Below the pieces are notes generated by a model. That model was given only the letters and a program-made list of their open reading frames with translations, was not told the origin of the DNA and did no database searches. Made by a program: the position numbers and the translations under genes. From assembly GCA_964019695.1 (NCBI GenBank), contig OZ026527.1, positions 77,604,831 to 77,668,830 on the forward strand: DNA of 64,000 bases, written 5' to 3'. The number at the start of each line of letters is the position of its first letter. Position 1 is the first letter of the stretch. This document shows, one piece after another, positions 1-10,560 of the stretch. The stretch comes from Loripinus fragilis (taxonomy: Eukaryota > Mollusca > Bivalvia > Lucinida > Lucinidae).

Positions 1-1
1 A

Positions 2-3000
2 GATGCAAATGAACAGGTTGGGAATGTAGATACTTTAGTGGATGATGCTAATATTGAAAGCAAATATGATAAGGTATATACCTTTGCTCCTGGAGAAGGG
101 CAGCATCCTTTAAGCTTATATCACGATAAAGATGCAGAATATTTGTGTTTCCCTTCAATATTTTGTGGCCAGAAACCACTCAGTAATGATCAAAGGTCAG
201 TTCCTGTTCATTATAGTGATATTGTCAAATGGGAATTAAGAAGTGTTGACAGAAGGGCTGCACAATCAGTACCAAATATTTTCTTCAAACATAAAAAACT
301 ACAGATGAAACAAATCAGTGACAAAGTGAATCTAGCTATAAGGCGATGTAAAAACAGAGGAAAGAAAATAACAGCAGCTGAAGCTAGAAATCCTGCTTAT
401 TTGGACAAACTTGTTAACCTAGATGAAGGTTATTACATATTCCGCCAGCTTAGAAATTCACCTCCTTATCTGGAAGCCAGAAAAAAGGATATTTTTGCAA
501 TGATTAGACAGCTCTCTTTGCCCACTTGGTTCATATCATTGTCAGCAGCTGATACAAGATGGACTGATCTTTTAAAAATGTTGGCAAAACTAAATAATGA
601 TGCAGAATTGACAAACACAGATATTGAGAATATGACATGGCAAGAGAAAACCAAACTTGTTCAGAAGGATCCAGTGACATGTTCAAGGTACTTTGACCAT
701 AGGGTAAATGAATTTTTAAGTACAGTTCTTAAAAGTAATTGTGAACCTATTGGAAAAGTCAAAGATTACTTTTATAGAGTTGAGTTTCAACAGCGTGGCT
801 CTCCACATATCCACATGCTTGTTTGGGTTGAAAATGCGCCAACATTAGAGACTAATTCAGAAGATGAAATTGTCCAATTTGTTGATCAGTATCTTACTTG
901 TAGTGCAGAAAAGAATGAAACTTTAGAATTAGTGAAGTTGCAAACACACAAACACTCAAGAACTTGCAGAAAAAAGGCAAACCCATATGTAGATTTGGAT
1001 TTCCATTGCCACCTCTACCAAGAACAATGTTGCTGTATCCTCTTGAAGAGGAAGTTGAAAAGTATAAAAAGAAAAGTGCAGGGCTTCAGAAAGATATGAA
1101 TGAGTTTCAAGAGAACATGGAGATGACGTTTGATGATTTTTTGAACAAAATTGCAAGAATGGATTTTGAAGATTACATTAGGTGTATCCGTAGCTCACTC
1201 AGAGCTCCAAAAGTATTTCTGAAACGAAAACCACAGGAAATGAGAGTTAATTTGTTCAATGAGAATATGCTTCTTGCCTGGAAAGCAAATTTAGATATTC
1301 AAATTGTCTTAGAACCGTATGGATGTGCAACATATATTGTTGGTTATATAAGTAAATCCCAAAGAGGAATGAGTTCACAGCTTGATGCAGCAGCAAAAGA
1401 GGCAAGGAGAGGAAACCTTGATCTCAAGAAACAAGTCAGACATATAGGAAATGTATTCTCAAATTGTGTTGAGGTTAGCGCGCAAGAAGCTGTGTATCTA
1501 TCCTTGCAAATTCCTTTGACAAAGTCCACAAGAGATGTTGTCTTTGTAAACACCTCTACGTCAGAAGAAAGAGTGTTTTTGTTAAAGCCAAAATCTTCGT
1601 TGGATGATTTGCCTCCTGAATCAACAGATATTGAATCTGACAATATTATCCAGCGGTATTCTAAAAGACCCAGACAACTTCAAAAACTCTGCTTGGCTGA
1701 TTATGTATCCAAAGTGGATGTTATTTATCCAAAGGAGAATAAAGTGCCCACTGAAATGGAAGTTAAAAATGATGATGATCTTAGTGAAAACAGCTCTAGT
1801 GATGAAAATATTGACATTCAGGAAGGAGCAAATATTGCCCATGATACCCTTAGTTCAGATTTCTTGTTTAAAGCAAAGACTGGAACAGTATACAAGAGAA
1901 GAAAGGTCCCAAAAGTAATACGTTATGTAAGATATAACAAGAAAAAAGACCCTGAAAATTACTTCAGAGAGAAACTTATGCTGTTTATGCCTTGGCGAAA
2001 TGAAGCTAAAGATCTTTTAGGCACTTTTGATACGTATGAAGCTCACTATAATTCCATGAAAACATCACTGGAAGCTAAAGGCAATGAGTATGAACATCAT
2101 GTTGATGAGCTTGAAATAGCAAGGCAAACAGCAGAAGCTGAGGAAAATTCATTTGATGAAATAGCACCAAATACAGAGCAAGAAAACCGGGAGGCTGAAG
2201 AAGAAGGAGACACTGAAGCAGAAAATTTTGTATACTTCAATCCAAATAGAGTTCTTGAGCATAGACATTATGACATTGGTATAGAGCTGCAGTCCACCTG
2301 CTCAGTGCCTCCAGTTGAAACCACAGGCATTATGTTACCAGATGAGGAATATTTGCAACTACTCAGAAGTCTTAATACTAGACAGAGGGAATTTTTAATC
2401 ACATAGTGCATTGGATAAAATGCAGAGATGAACCAATTTATGCTTTTTTATCAGGTGGTGCAGGTGTTGGTAAATCTGTAGTCATAAGAGCACTTTATCA
2501 GAGCTTGTACAGAACATTGAATTTGAAAGAAGGAGAAAATCCTGATGATATAAGAATCCTGCTTTGTGCTTATATGGGCTTTGCTGCTTTCAATATAAAT
2601 GGACAAACCATTTGTTCAGCCTTTCACAAGAAAATATTTCAGGGCTCAGATCATATGTCAGCTGATGAGTTGAATACATTTAGAATAAAGTACAGGCATC
2701 TAAAAGTAATCATTATTGATGAAATATCCACAGTAAGCAGCCAGACTCTGAGCTTTATAAACACTAGATTGCAGCAGTTAACTGGAACTACAGCAGATTT
2801 TGGTGGTTTAAGTGTAATTGCTGTTGGTGATCTGTATCAGCTAAAACCAGTAACTGGTTCATGGATATTTCTTGACTTGGATAAGGAATCATCTTCGTTA
2901 GCTCGAAATTTATGGAAAGATCTTTTCAAATTGTATGAGCTAGTAGATATCATGAGACAGAAAGATGATCTTCAGTTTGCTCATCTATTAAATCGACTTC

Positions 3001-4490
3001 GTTTGAATGAACTTACGGACGAAGATCAGGACACATTGCAGACACGTCTCATTTCCCCGGTATCTAAGGACTATCAAAAGGATGTTCTTCATTTGTTTGC
3101 AGAAAATGCAGGTGTTGACAAACACAATAATGAGATTTTGATTGAAATGCCAGGAGAGAAAGTTGTGATAGCATGCCATGACACTGTTGTATCAGCAAAC
3201 ATATCTGCTAAAAAATGTGATGATCTTGTCAAATCCCTACCAGACGATTTCTCAAAGACTGGCAATTTGATGAAGTTGTTGACAGTAGCTGTTGGGATGA
3301 TTTATGTTATGACAGTAAATGTAGACGTAGAAGATGGCTTGACAAATGGCTCTACTGGTATTGTAAAGCTCATTGAGTACAGAATGAAAGAAACGAATCG
3401 TCCTAGTATTATATGGGTTTTGTTTGATCATTCTCGAATTGGCAAGTCCACAAGAGAAAAGTTCTATAATAGAGGGTTTTATAATGCCAATATCCAAAGA
3501 GATTGGACTCCAGTTTTCGATGTTGAACGTACTTTCATTTACAATTACAAAACATATCAGAGAATACAGTTTCCTTTGAAACCAGCAGCAGCTAAAACAG
3601 TTCACAAAGCGCAAGGGGCCACAGTTGCCAAAGTTGTTGTAGATTTATCACAGAAAAAAACTAGAAAAGTACCACATATTCATTATGTTGCTTTAAGCAG
3701 AGTAAAGAAATTGGATGACCTATATATATTGAATCTCAACCAAGCTGCTTATGCACTAGATGAGCGAGTAACCACAGAAATGCAAAGATTAAGAACTGAA
3801 GCAGCTTTGGAGCTTTGTTATGTACCTTTGTATAAGATTGACCCTTGCAAAATAAAAACAGCATTCAATAATGCAAGATCTTTGCATAAACATCTGAAGG
3901 AAATTGAAGCTGAACCAAATGTTTTAGCAGCTGATGTCATTGGCTTTGCAGAAACAAGGCTATGTCAAAGAGATGAAGATACAGGTTTTACTTTGAAAGG
4001 ATTTGATCTCATAAGATTAGATGAAACTGGTAGCCCAGAATCTGTACATAGACCACATCATGGGCTGGCTTTGTACATTAAGACATGTTTTGAAGTTCAG
4101 ACACTAGTAAAACTATGCTGTTCTTCCTTTGAGTTCATTGCAGCTTCTTTGGTCAGTGGCCAGAAAGGATATTTTCAAGTTGCTATATTGTACAAATATC
4201 CAAAAAGCTCTCAGAGTGCTTTTAAAAAGGATATTAGCTGTCATCTTAGACCACTCATTGATCTCAAGGCAAAGTTTGTCTTACTCGGAGACTTCAATAT
4301 ATCTGTTGATTCTTCACATTGTATTGATTTCATAGAGAGATTGTTTAGCTGTAAGCAACACATTCAACAGTCTACTCATGATTCTGGATCAGTATTAGAT
4401 TTGGTGTTTTCAAATTGCAATGGCTTTTGTGATATTATTGATGCTTATTGGACAGATCATAAACTCATATATTGTGCCATAGAATCATAA
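2..4490 (+). pseudogene. Helitron/Helentron Rep-helicase-endonuclease gene, 5' partial, two frameshifts
   Basis: Rolling-circle transposase that nicks and unwinds DNA during Helitron transposition. The reading frame is open from base 2, so the N-terminus lies outside the window. Domains in order: a Helitron-like N domain (APGEGQHPLSLYHDK near the left end); the HUH nuclease His-Ile-His at 806-814; a two-tyrosine motif (Tyr codons 1333 and 1345, followed by ISKSQRG); a PIF1-type helicase with Walker A GGAGVGKS at 2454-2477, Walker B IIDE near 2715-2723, GDLYQLKPV, HKAQG and ALSR (3690-3701); and a C-terminal endonuclease/exonuclease/phosphatase domain with the Glu of AETR at 3951, GDFN at 4287-4298 and DH at 4455-4460. 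The frame changes at the A-run 970-975 and at the T-run 2392-2396. Each needs one missing base; catalytic motifs are otherwise intact. An EEP domain at this place is typical of animal Helentrons. Stop TAA at 4488-4490. Confidence 0.93.
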
Positions 4491-4910
4491 TCAACTAAAT
4501 TCTGACTTTGCTTGATGTATGATCATCAAACTCAAAACAAGTATGTTCATAGTATTTTTTTTTATTTTAAGATACATTTTCGTCTTTTAATTTATGAAAT
4601 GACCCCTTAAGTGAATAAGTTAAATACAGAGAAACATGAAGAGAAGCTGAGATATAAAATGTCAGATGAAGACCAGCGTACATACAAAATTACAGAAATA
4701 TCAACATAAAAGTGCAGACCCTTAACTCACTATATACCTTAAGACTTTGATACTATTGAGTCTAGAAATAAAGCTCACAATTCATACTAAATGACAAAAA
4801 TCTTAGAATATACTCATAGCACATTAGCATATTTAAGTGTAAGGAAGCATACTATTTTGTATATTTTAAGATAATTCAAATACATGAAGAGCTCTAGGGC
4901 ATTAATTTAG
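4491..4910. other. AT-rich sequence 3' of the Helitron gene
   Basis: No gene is seen. A small inverted repeat (TTGATG, six-base loop, CATCAA) lies near 4513-4530, but it is not followed by the CTAG or CTTG expected at a Helitron end. The 3' boundary of the element therefore could not be placed. Confidence 0.5.
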
Positions 4911-5020
4911 AGGGGCAGTTGACTTGCTCAGTGCCTCCAATTGGAACCATAGGTATAATGTTACCAAATGAGGACTACTTACTCAAAAGTCTTAATGTAA
5001 GACAGGATTTTTTTTTTTAT
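4911..5020 (+). pseudogene. Eroded second copy of the Helitron Rep-helicase linker
   Basis: This stretch matches 2286-2396 of the Helitron gene with scattered substitutions: shared words include TGCTCAGTGCCTCCA, ATGTTACCA, ATGAGGA and AGTCTTAAT. It covers only the segment just upstream of the helicase domain and has no coding continuity on either side. It ends in a T-run at the place matching the T-run where the main copy is frameshifted. It is either a local duplication or the scrap of an older Helitron copy. Confidence 0.8.
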
Positions 5021-5119
5021 TAAATGCAAACAAAAATGTGATCAAGGGAAGAAGCCACTTTATTTTAGGAGAACAAGAAACAGGTACCTTTCTGTAAGGG
5101 CCTCTTTTAAGATACCATA

Positions 5120-5717
5120 GAATGATCAAACTTGGCATCTCTGAGTGAAGTAAGTGTATTTTGCATAAATGTTATAAGATATTGTATTTCATAGTTCATT
5201 GATACAGAATGGTCAAAACTGTAACTGAAGAAGTTTTTCTGAGTGCAGTAAATTTTGCAAATGCATTTTATGTTTTAGTCCTACAGAACCCAGATTTATC
5301 CTTTTTTTGAAAACCATGTAGATTCAGACTACCTGGCTTCTGACAAGAGCATCCAATCAGGATCCACACTGTTTTTCCACTCAGATTGTAAAGGTCCCAT
5401 GTTTTCTACTTGAGTGCTGCAGGTTAACAGGATAAGGGAGGAGTATAGTACATGAAATATTCAGGATGACAAGAATTAATATTAGATTTTGAATTGCATT
5501 ATAATAATGTTTATATTGTTATACCTAAATGCACTCAGAATGGTCAAAATAGTTGGCATATTTGAATAAGAACAATGCATTCTTAGTAAGTCTTTGAAGT
5601 CATCTTAAGATACTGTCTTTTTATACCAAAAAGCACTCGGAGTGGTTATACATTTGGCATTACTGAGTGCAGTAAGGTACACCTAAGTACATTGTGTAAA
5701 TACATCTTGTATGTTGG
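5120..5717 (+). repeat. Diverged left flank of the 121-bp satellite
   Basis: Degenerate monomers of the satellite at 5,920-7,440. Recognisable pieces are CTGAGTG-AGTAAG near 5140, ACAGAATGGTCAAAACT near 5205, GCACTCAGAATGGTC at 5529 and AGCACTCGGAGTGG near 5631. Each is followed by TGAGTGCAGTAA or a variant. Homology falls off leftwards, as expected at the edge of an array where homogenisation is weak. Confidence 0.7.
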
Positions 5718-5910
5718 GGGAGAGCAGTGGCTCAGTGGTAGAATAATTGACTTGAGACAAAAGGACTACTTGTTTGAGCCTCACCAGCGTTCTTGGGTTG
5801 TGTCCTTGAGCAAGACACATTAATCCTTGCTTAGAACTGGTTCAATCCAGGAAGACCCGTCCAGACAAAACTGAAATATTGTTGACTGGGACTTAAAGAA
5901 TCAAATCAAT
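5718..5910 (+). mobile_element. tRNA-derived SINE inserted in the satellite
   Basis: It starts with GGGGAGAGCAGTGGCTCAGT, which contains an A-box-like TGGCTCAGTGGTAGA. A degraded B-box-like TTTGAGCCTCACC follows about 45 bases later. The rest of the element reads through AGCAAGACACAT and GGTTCAATCCAGGAAGACCCGTCC to AAAGAATCAAATCAA. It interrupts the satellite inside the sequence that normally reads TGTATGTTGACCCTC. The same family occurs at 27,819-28,019 and 62,740-62,946 (both minus strand) and in the four spacers of the 46-50 kb array. Confidence 0.8.
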
Positions 5911-5919
5911 GGTTATAAA

Positions 5920-7470
5920 GTTAACATTTCTGAGTGCTATAAAGGTTAATAAATGTATTTGGTATGTAGACCCTCATCCAAGACATTATAAGATGCAAAT
6001 GTATTTCATACACTACTGCACCCAGAATGGTCAAAGCTTTGGGCATTTCTGAGTGTAGTAAGGTAAATAAATGCGTTTTGTATGTTGACCCTCACCAAAG
6101 ACCTTTTTTTAAGATACAAATCTACTTTATTTATTACTGCACCCAGAATGGTCAAAGCTTTTAGCATTTCTGAGTGTAGTAAATTAAATAAATGCCTTTT
6201 GTATGTTGGCCCTCACCAAAGACCTTTTTTAAGATACAAAATATACTTTATTTATTACTGCACCCAGAATGGTCAAAGCTTTGGGCATTTCTGAGTGTAG
6301 TAAGGTAAATATATGCATTTTATATGTTGACCCTCATCAAAGACCTTTTTTAAGATGCAAACATATTTTATTCATTACTGCACTCAGAAAAGTGAAAAGT
6401 TTGGGCATTTCTGAGTGTAGTAAGGTAAATATATGGGTTTTATATGTTGACCCTCATCAAAGACCTTTTTTTAAGGTGCAAACATATTTTATTCATTACT
6501 GCACTCAGAATGGTCAAAGCTTTGGGCATTTCTGAGTGTAGTAAGGTAAATTTATGTGTTTTATATGTTGACCCTCATCAAAGACCGTTTTTAAGATGCA
6601 AACATATTTTATTCATTACAGCGCTCAGAATGGTCAAAGCTTTGGGCATTTCTGAGTGTAATAAGGTAAATAAATGCATTTTGTATGTTGACCCTCACCA
6701 AAGACCTTTTTTTAAGATACAAATGTACTTTATTTATTACAGCGCTCAGAATGGTCAAAGCTTTGGGCATTTCTGAGTGTAATAAGGTAAATAAATGCAT
6801 TTTGTATGTTGACCCTCACCAAAGACATTTTTTTTAAGATACAAATGTACTTTAATTATTACTGCACTTAGAATGGTCAAAGCTTTGGGCCTTTCTGAGT
6901 GTAGTAAGGTAAATATATGCATTTTGTATGTTGACCCTCACCAAAGACATTTCTTTAAGATACAAATGTACTTTATTTATTACTGCACCCAGAATGGTCA
7001 AAGCTTTGGACATTCCTGAGTGTAGTAAGGTAAATAAATGCATTTTGTATGTTGACCCTCATCAAAAAGCTTTTTTAAGATGCAAATGTACTTTATTTAT
7101 TACTGCACACAGAATGGTCAAAGCTTTGGGCATTTCTGAGCGTTGTAAGGTAAATATATGCATTTTGTATGTTGACCCTCATCAAAGACCTTTTTTAAGA
7201 TAAAAATGTATTTTATTTATTACTGCACTCAGAATGGTCAAAGCTTTGGGCATTTCTGAGCATTGTAAGGTAAATAAATGCATTTTGTATGTTGACCCTC
7301 ATCAAAGATCCTTTATTTAAGATACAAATGTATTTTATTTATTACTGCACTCAGAATGGTCAAAGCTTTGGGCATTTCTGAGTGTAGTAAGGTAAATAAA
7401 TGCATTGTGTATGTTGACCCTCATCAAAACCCTTTTTTTAAGAATCTTTTGGGCATTTTTGAGTGCAGTT
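5920..7470 (+). repeat. 121-bp satellite array with dyad core (about 12 good monomers)
   Basis: Monomers begin with CACTCAGAATGG or a close variant at 6019, 6140, 6261, 6381, 6502, 6622, 6743, 6865, 6986, 7106, 7226 and 7348, giving a period of 120-122 bp. Each monomer holds a dyad: CACTCAGAA, then TGGTCAAAGCTTTGGGCAT with an AAAGCTTT centre, then TTCTGAGTG. The remainder contains GTAAGGTAAATAAATGC, TATGTTGACCCTCATCAAAG and a T-run. Short reading frames on both strands merely mirror the repeat. Decayed monomers continue to about 7,720. The array lies beside a Helitron, and tandem minisatellites inside or next to Helentron-like elements are known in molluscs. Confidence 0.95.
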
Positions 7471-8719
7471 AGGTATATGCATTTTGCATGTTAATGTCTG
7501 ATGAAGCAGATTGCTTTTAGGTTCATTTATCCTCTTGTATATACCTATCCTCTTGTATATACCTTGTTAACAAGTGATGACTGATTTACTAGTTGGTAGA
7601 GTGCAATAAGGTCTATAAATGTTTGCAACTAGAATTTGCAAGCATTTTGAGATATGTTGTTAATTCACTTAGAATGGTCAAAATGTTTGGAATTCTGAGT
7701 GCAGTATGATCATTTAATGCATTGTTACACTACATGTTTTTATTAGAGTATGATCATTTTCAAGCATGTCTGTAATGATACCAATGGACATTTTCTACTT
7801 TATCAAATTTTATTGCAATATGTTTATTTTTAATGTTTTGCATCTTTTTTGAACTAAGGTGCCTCATGCATATATGTTTGTAGCAATGTTTAAAATCTCA
7901 TGTTGCAGATTTTAGATTCACTTTCACTAATATTTACAGCATATTCATATCTGCTTCTTTTGTGGGTAATTTTTGTTATTTATTTTTCATGCAATATAGC
8001 CTTGTGGTCACCTGCTGGGAAAGGGCTGACCACTTGGCTCTCTTGTATGTGATGTTTCACTTTCACATGTGGTGTCCTGTGTCAGATGTGGTGCATAATG
8101 TGGTGTATAGATTCCAGATATTTGCTTCTTTCTTATTTTGAGGTATAAGCAAAGGGGCCCATGTTTGGTGTATATACACTGTAAAATGCTTTCATATAGA
8201 ATAAAACAGTACTTATAGCAAAAAAGAACAACATGAACAGAGGATGAAAAGAAAGATATGCAATCTTCTCACTGTTATTTTTTTTTCATTAGTTTCCCAT
8301 TCTTTAGTTTAAAAATTCGTTTTGTTGCAATGCTGAAAAGAACAGTCCGATTGGAAATGGCTCTTTCTTAGAATGCATAACATCAGCCAAACCTGTGTTA
8401 GCAGTCACCTATGAATAAAAGCCAACTTGTGAACAACGGCCTAGCGCCTGAATCCCTTAAGGCAAGTTTATATAGAAATTGACCTCTGAATAACAGCCAA
8501 CTACATTGTACCAACAAAGGCCAGGGTGTATTGTTCCCATGAGTGACCTTTGTTCACAGGTTTGACTGTATTTGTTAATAAATTAGAAAATAACATTTCA
8601 ATCATGCCCAATATTGAAAAAGTTGATAGACTTTATTTGGATTTGGTGTGTTTAACAGCTTGCAAACAGCTAAGGTCAAATAGAGACTGTGCCACAACAT
8701 AAAAGTCTGATCAGACAGA
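7471..8719. other. No gene; decayed satellite then AT-rich sequence
   Basis: Up to about 7,720 there are decayed pieces of the 121-bp satellite (GAGTGCAGTTAGGTATATGC near 7460; AGAATGGTCAAAATG near 7672). Beyond that there is AT-rich sequence with no supported exon. The words at 8,395-8,575 (CACCTATGAATAAAAGCC, GACCTTTGTTCACAGG) look like an eroded dispersed repeat. Confidence 0.5.
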
Positions 8720-8775
8720 CTGGAGAACCTGCTTTACAAGGCAGGCGCTATATCCACTACACCACGGCAGCTCAC
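8720..8775 (-). repeat. tRNA-Thr-like 5' half (SINE head or tRNA pseudogene)
   Basis: On the minus strand the sequence reads GCCGTGGTGTAGTGGATATA and continues to an anticodon-arm-like CCTGC-CTTGTAA-GCAGG with loop anticodon TGT. The A-box-like TGGTGTAGTGG is clear. No T arm or B box follows, so this is not a working tRNA gene. It is a tRNA pseudogene fragment or the head of a tRNA-Thr-derived SINE. Confidence 0.55.
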
Positions 8776-9136
8776 ATGATTTGGTGTATCTATAGGTTTC
8801 TTGCACCCTTAAGGTCCCGTTAGTTTGACCACAACCACCACACCCACTGGGATTTTGGTATATGGTCTTTTTCTTTGAGATTTGCTATGGTTTATCATTG
8901 TTTTTTTGTAAGCTAATCAAAAAACCTTGCAAAATAGTTAATGCTAAAATACACTTACATGTATATGACATAATAAATGAATGAACATTGAAAGTCAGCT
9001 CAATAATAATGTTCTTTTGTAACTTCTCTGAAGACTCCTGTAAATTAGATGAGCAAACTACTAGACTATATCCAATGTACATTATTGCTGCAATCATTTT
9101 TATTGCTGAGAGCTACATAACTCCTAATTAATTGGA
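8776..9136. other. No gene seen
   Basis: AT-rich sequence. ACCACAACCACCACACCCACTGG at 8,829-8,851 (in pieces) vaguely recalls the inner part of the dispersed repeat at 13,662-14,013, but it is too short to assign. Confidence 0.4.
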
Positions 9137-10560
9137 TGAATAGCTGTCTATGAAAGTTCTAGCATTTAACCACAGATGAACAGATGACCTGTCTATAAAG
9201 AGAACAATTCATTGCTAGCATTTACCACAGTTGAACAGATGACCTGTCTATAAAGAGAACAATTCAGTGCTATCATTTACCACAGATGAACAGATGACCT
9301 GTCAATAAAGAGAACAATTCATTGCTAGCATTTACCACAGATGAACAGGTGACCTGTCAATAAAGAGAACAATTCATTGCTATCATTTACCACAGATGAA
9401 CAGATGACCTGTCTATAAAGAGAACAATTCAGTGCTATCATTTACCACAGATGAACAGATGACCTGTCAATAAAGAGAACAATTCATTGCTATCATTTAC
9501 CACAGATGAACAGATGACCTGTCAATAAAGAGAACAATTCATTGCTATCATTTACCACAGATAAACAGATGACCTGTCAATAAAGAGAACAATTCATTGC
9601 TATCATTTACCACAGATGAACAGGGGAACTGTCTATCAAGATAACAATTCATTGCTAGCATTTACCACAGATGAACAGATGAACTGTCTATCAAGATAAC
9701 AATTCATTGCTAGCATTTACCACAGATAAACAGATGACCTGTCAATAAAGAGAACAATTCATTGCTATCATTTACCACAGATGAACAGGTGAACTGTCTA
9801 TCAATATAACAATTAATTGCTAGCTTTTACCACAGATAAACAGATGACCTGTCAATAAAGAGAACAATTCATTGCTATCATTTACCACAGATAAACAGAT
9901 GACCTGTCAATAAAGAGAACAATTCATTGCTAGCATTTTTTACCACAGTTATACAAATGAACTGTTAATCAAGTGAACAAAAATCATGTCTAGCATTTTA
10001 CCACAGTTGAACAGATGAACTGTCTATTAAGAGAACAATTCATTGCTAGCATTTTCCCACAGTTGAACAGATGAATTGTCTATTAAGAGAATAATTCATT
10101 GCTAGCACTTTACTATGTTTAAACTGATGATGTGTCAATAAGGATTACAATATTTTTGCTAGCATTTTTCCAGCGTTGAACAGATATACTCTCTATAAGG
10201 ATTACAATATCATTGCTAGCATTTTCCCAGGGTAGAACAGATATACTCTCTGTAAGGATTACTATATTATTGCTGGAATTTTACCACGGTTGAACAGATA
10301 TACTCTCTATTAGGATTACAATATCATTTCTAGAATTTACCATGGTTGAACAGAATGATATACTCTCTACAAGAATTGCAATATCATTGCTAGCATTTAC
10401 CACGGTTGAACAGATGAAGTGTTAAACTGCTACAATCAACTGTATGACCTGTCTATAAAGAGAACAATATCATTGCTAGTGTTTAACCACAATCTAACTG
10501 CTATAATCAACTGCATGAACTGTCTATAAAGAGAATTATGTAATTTCTAGTATTTTATCA
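9137..10560 (+). repeat. 55-bp tandem array, about 25 copies
   Basis: The unit contains CAGATGACCTGTCTATAAAG, AGAACAATTCATTGCTAGCA and TTTACCACAG. Starts at 9181, 9236 and 9291 fix the period at 55 bp. Copies are nearly identical from 9,180 to about 9,940. They then drift to longer variants with TATACTCTCTATAAGGATTAC up to about 10,400 and fade by 10,560. There are no unique spacers between repeated words, so it is not CRISPR-like. No coding function is apparent. Confidence 0.95.

Noticed and set aside
964..2406. Separate second and third genes beginning at TTG (964) and GTG (2406)
   Set aside because: These are pieces of one Helitron polyprotein separated by frameshifts; bacterial-type alternative starts are not relevant here.
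6082..7203. Series of 60-110-residue frames
   Set aside because: All repeat the same 121-bp satellite in translation.
9137..10560. CRISPR-like direct repeats
   Set aside because: The 55-bp units are head to tail without unique spacers, and the genome is eukaryotic.
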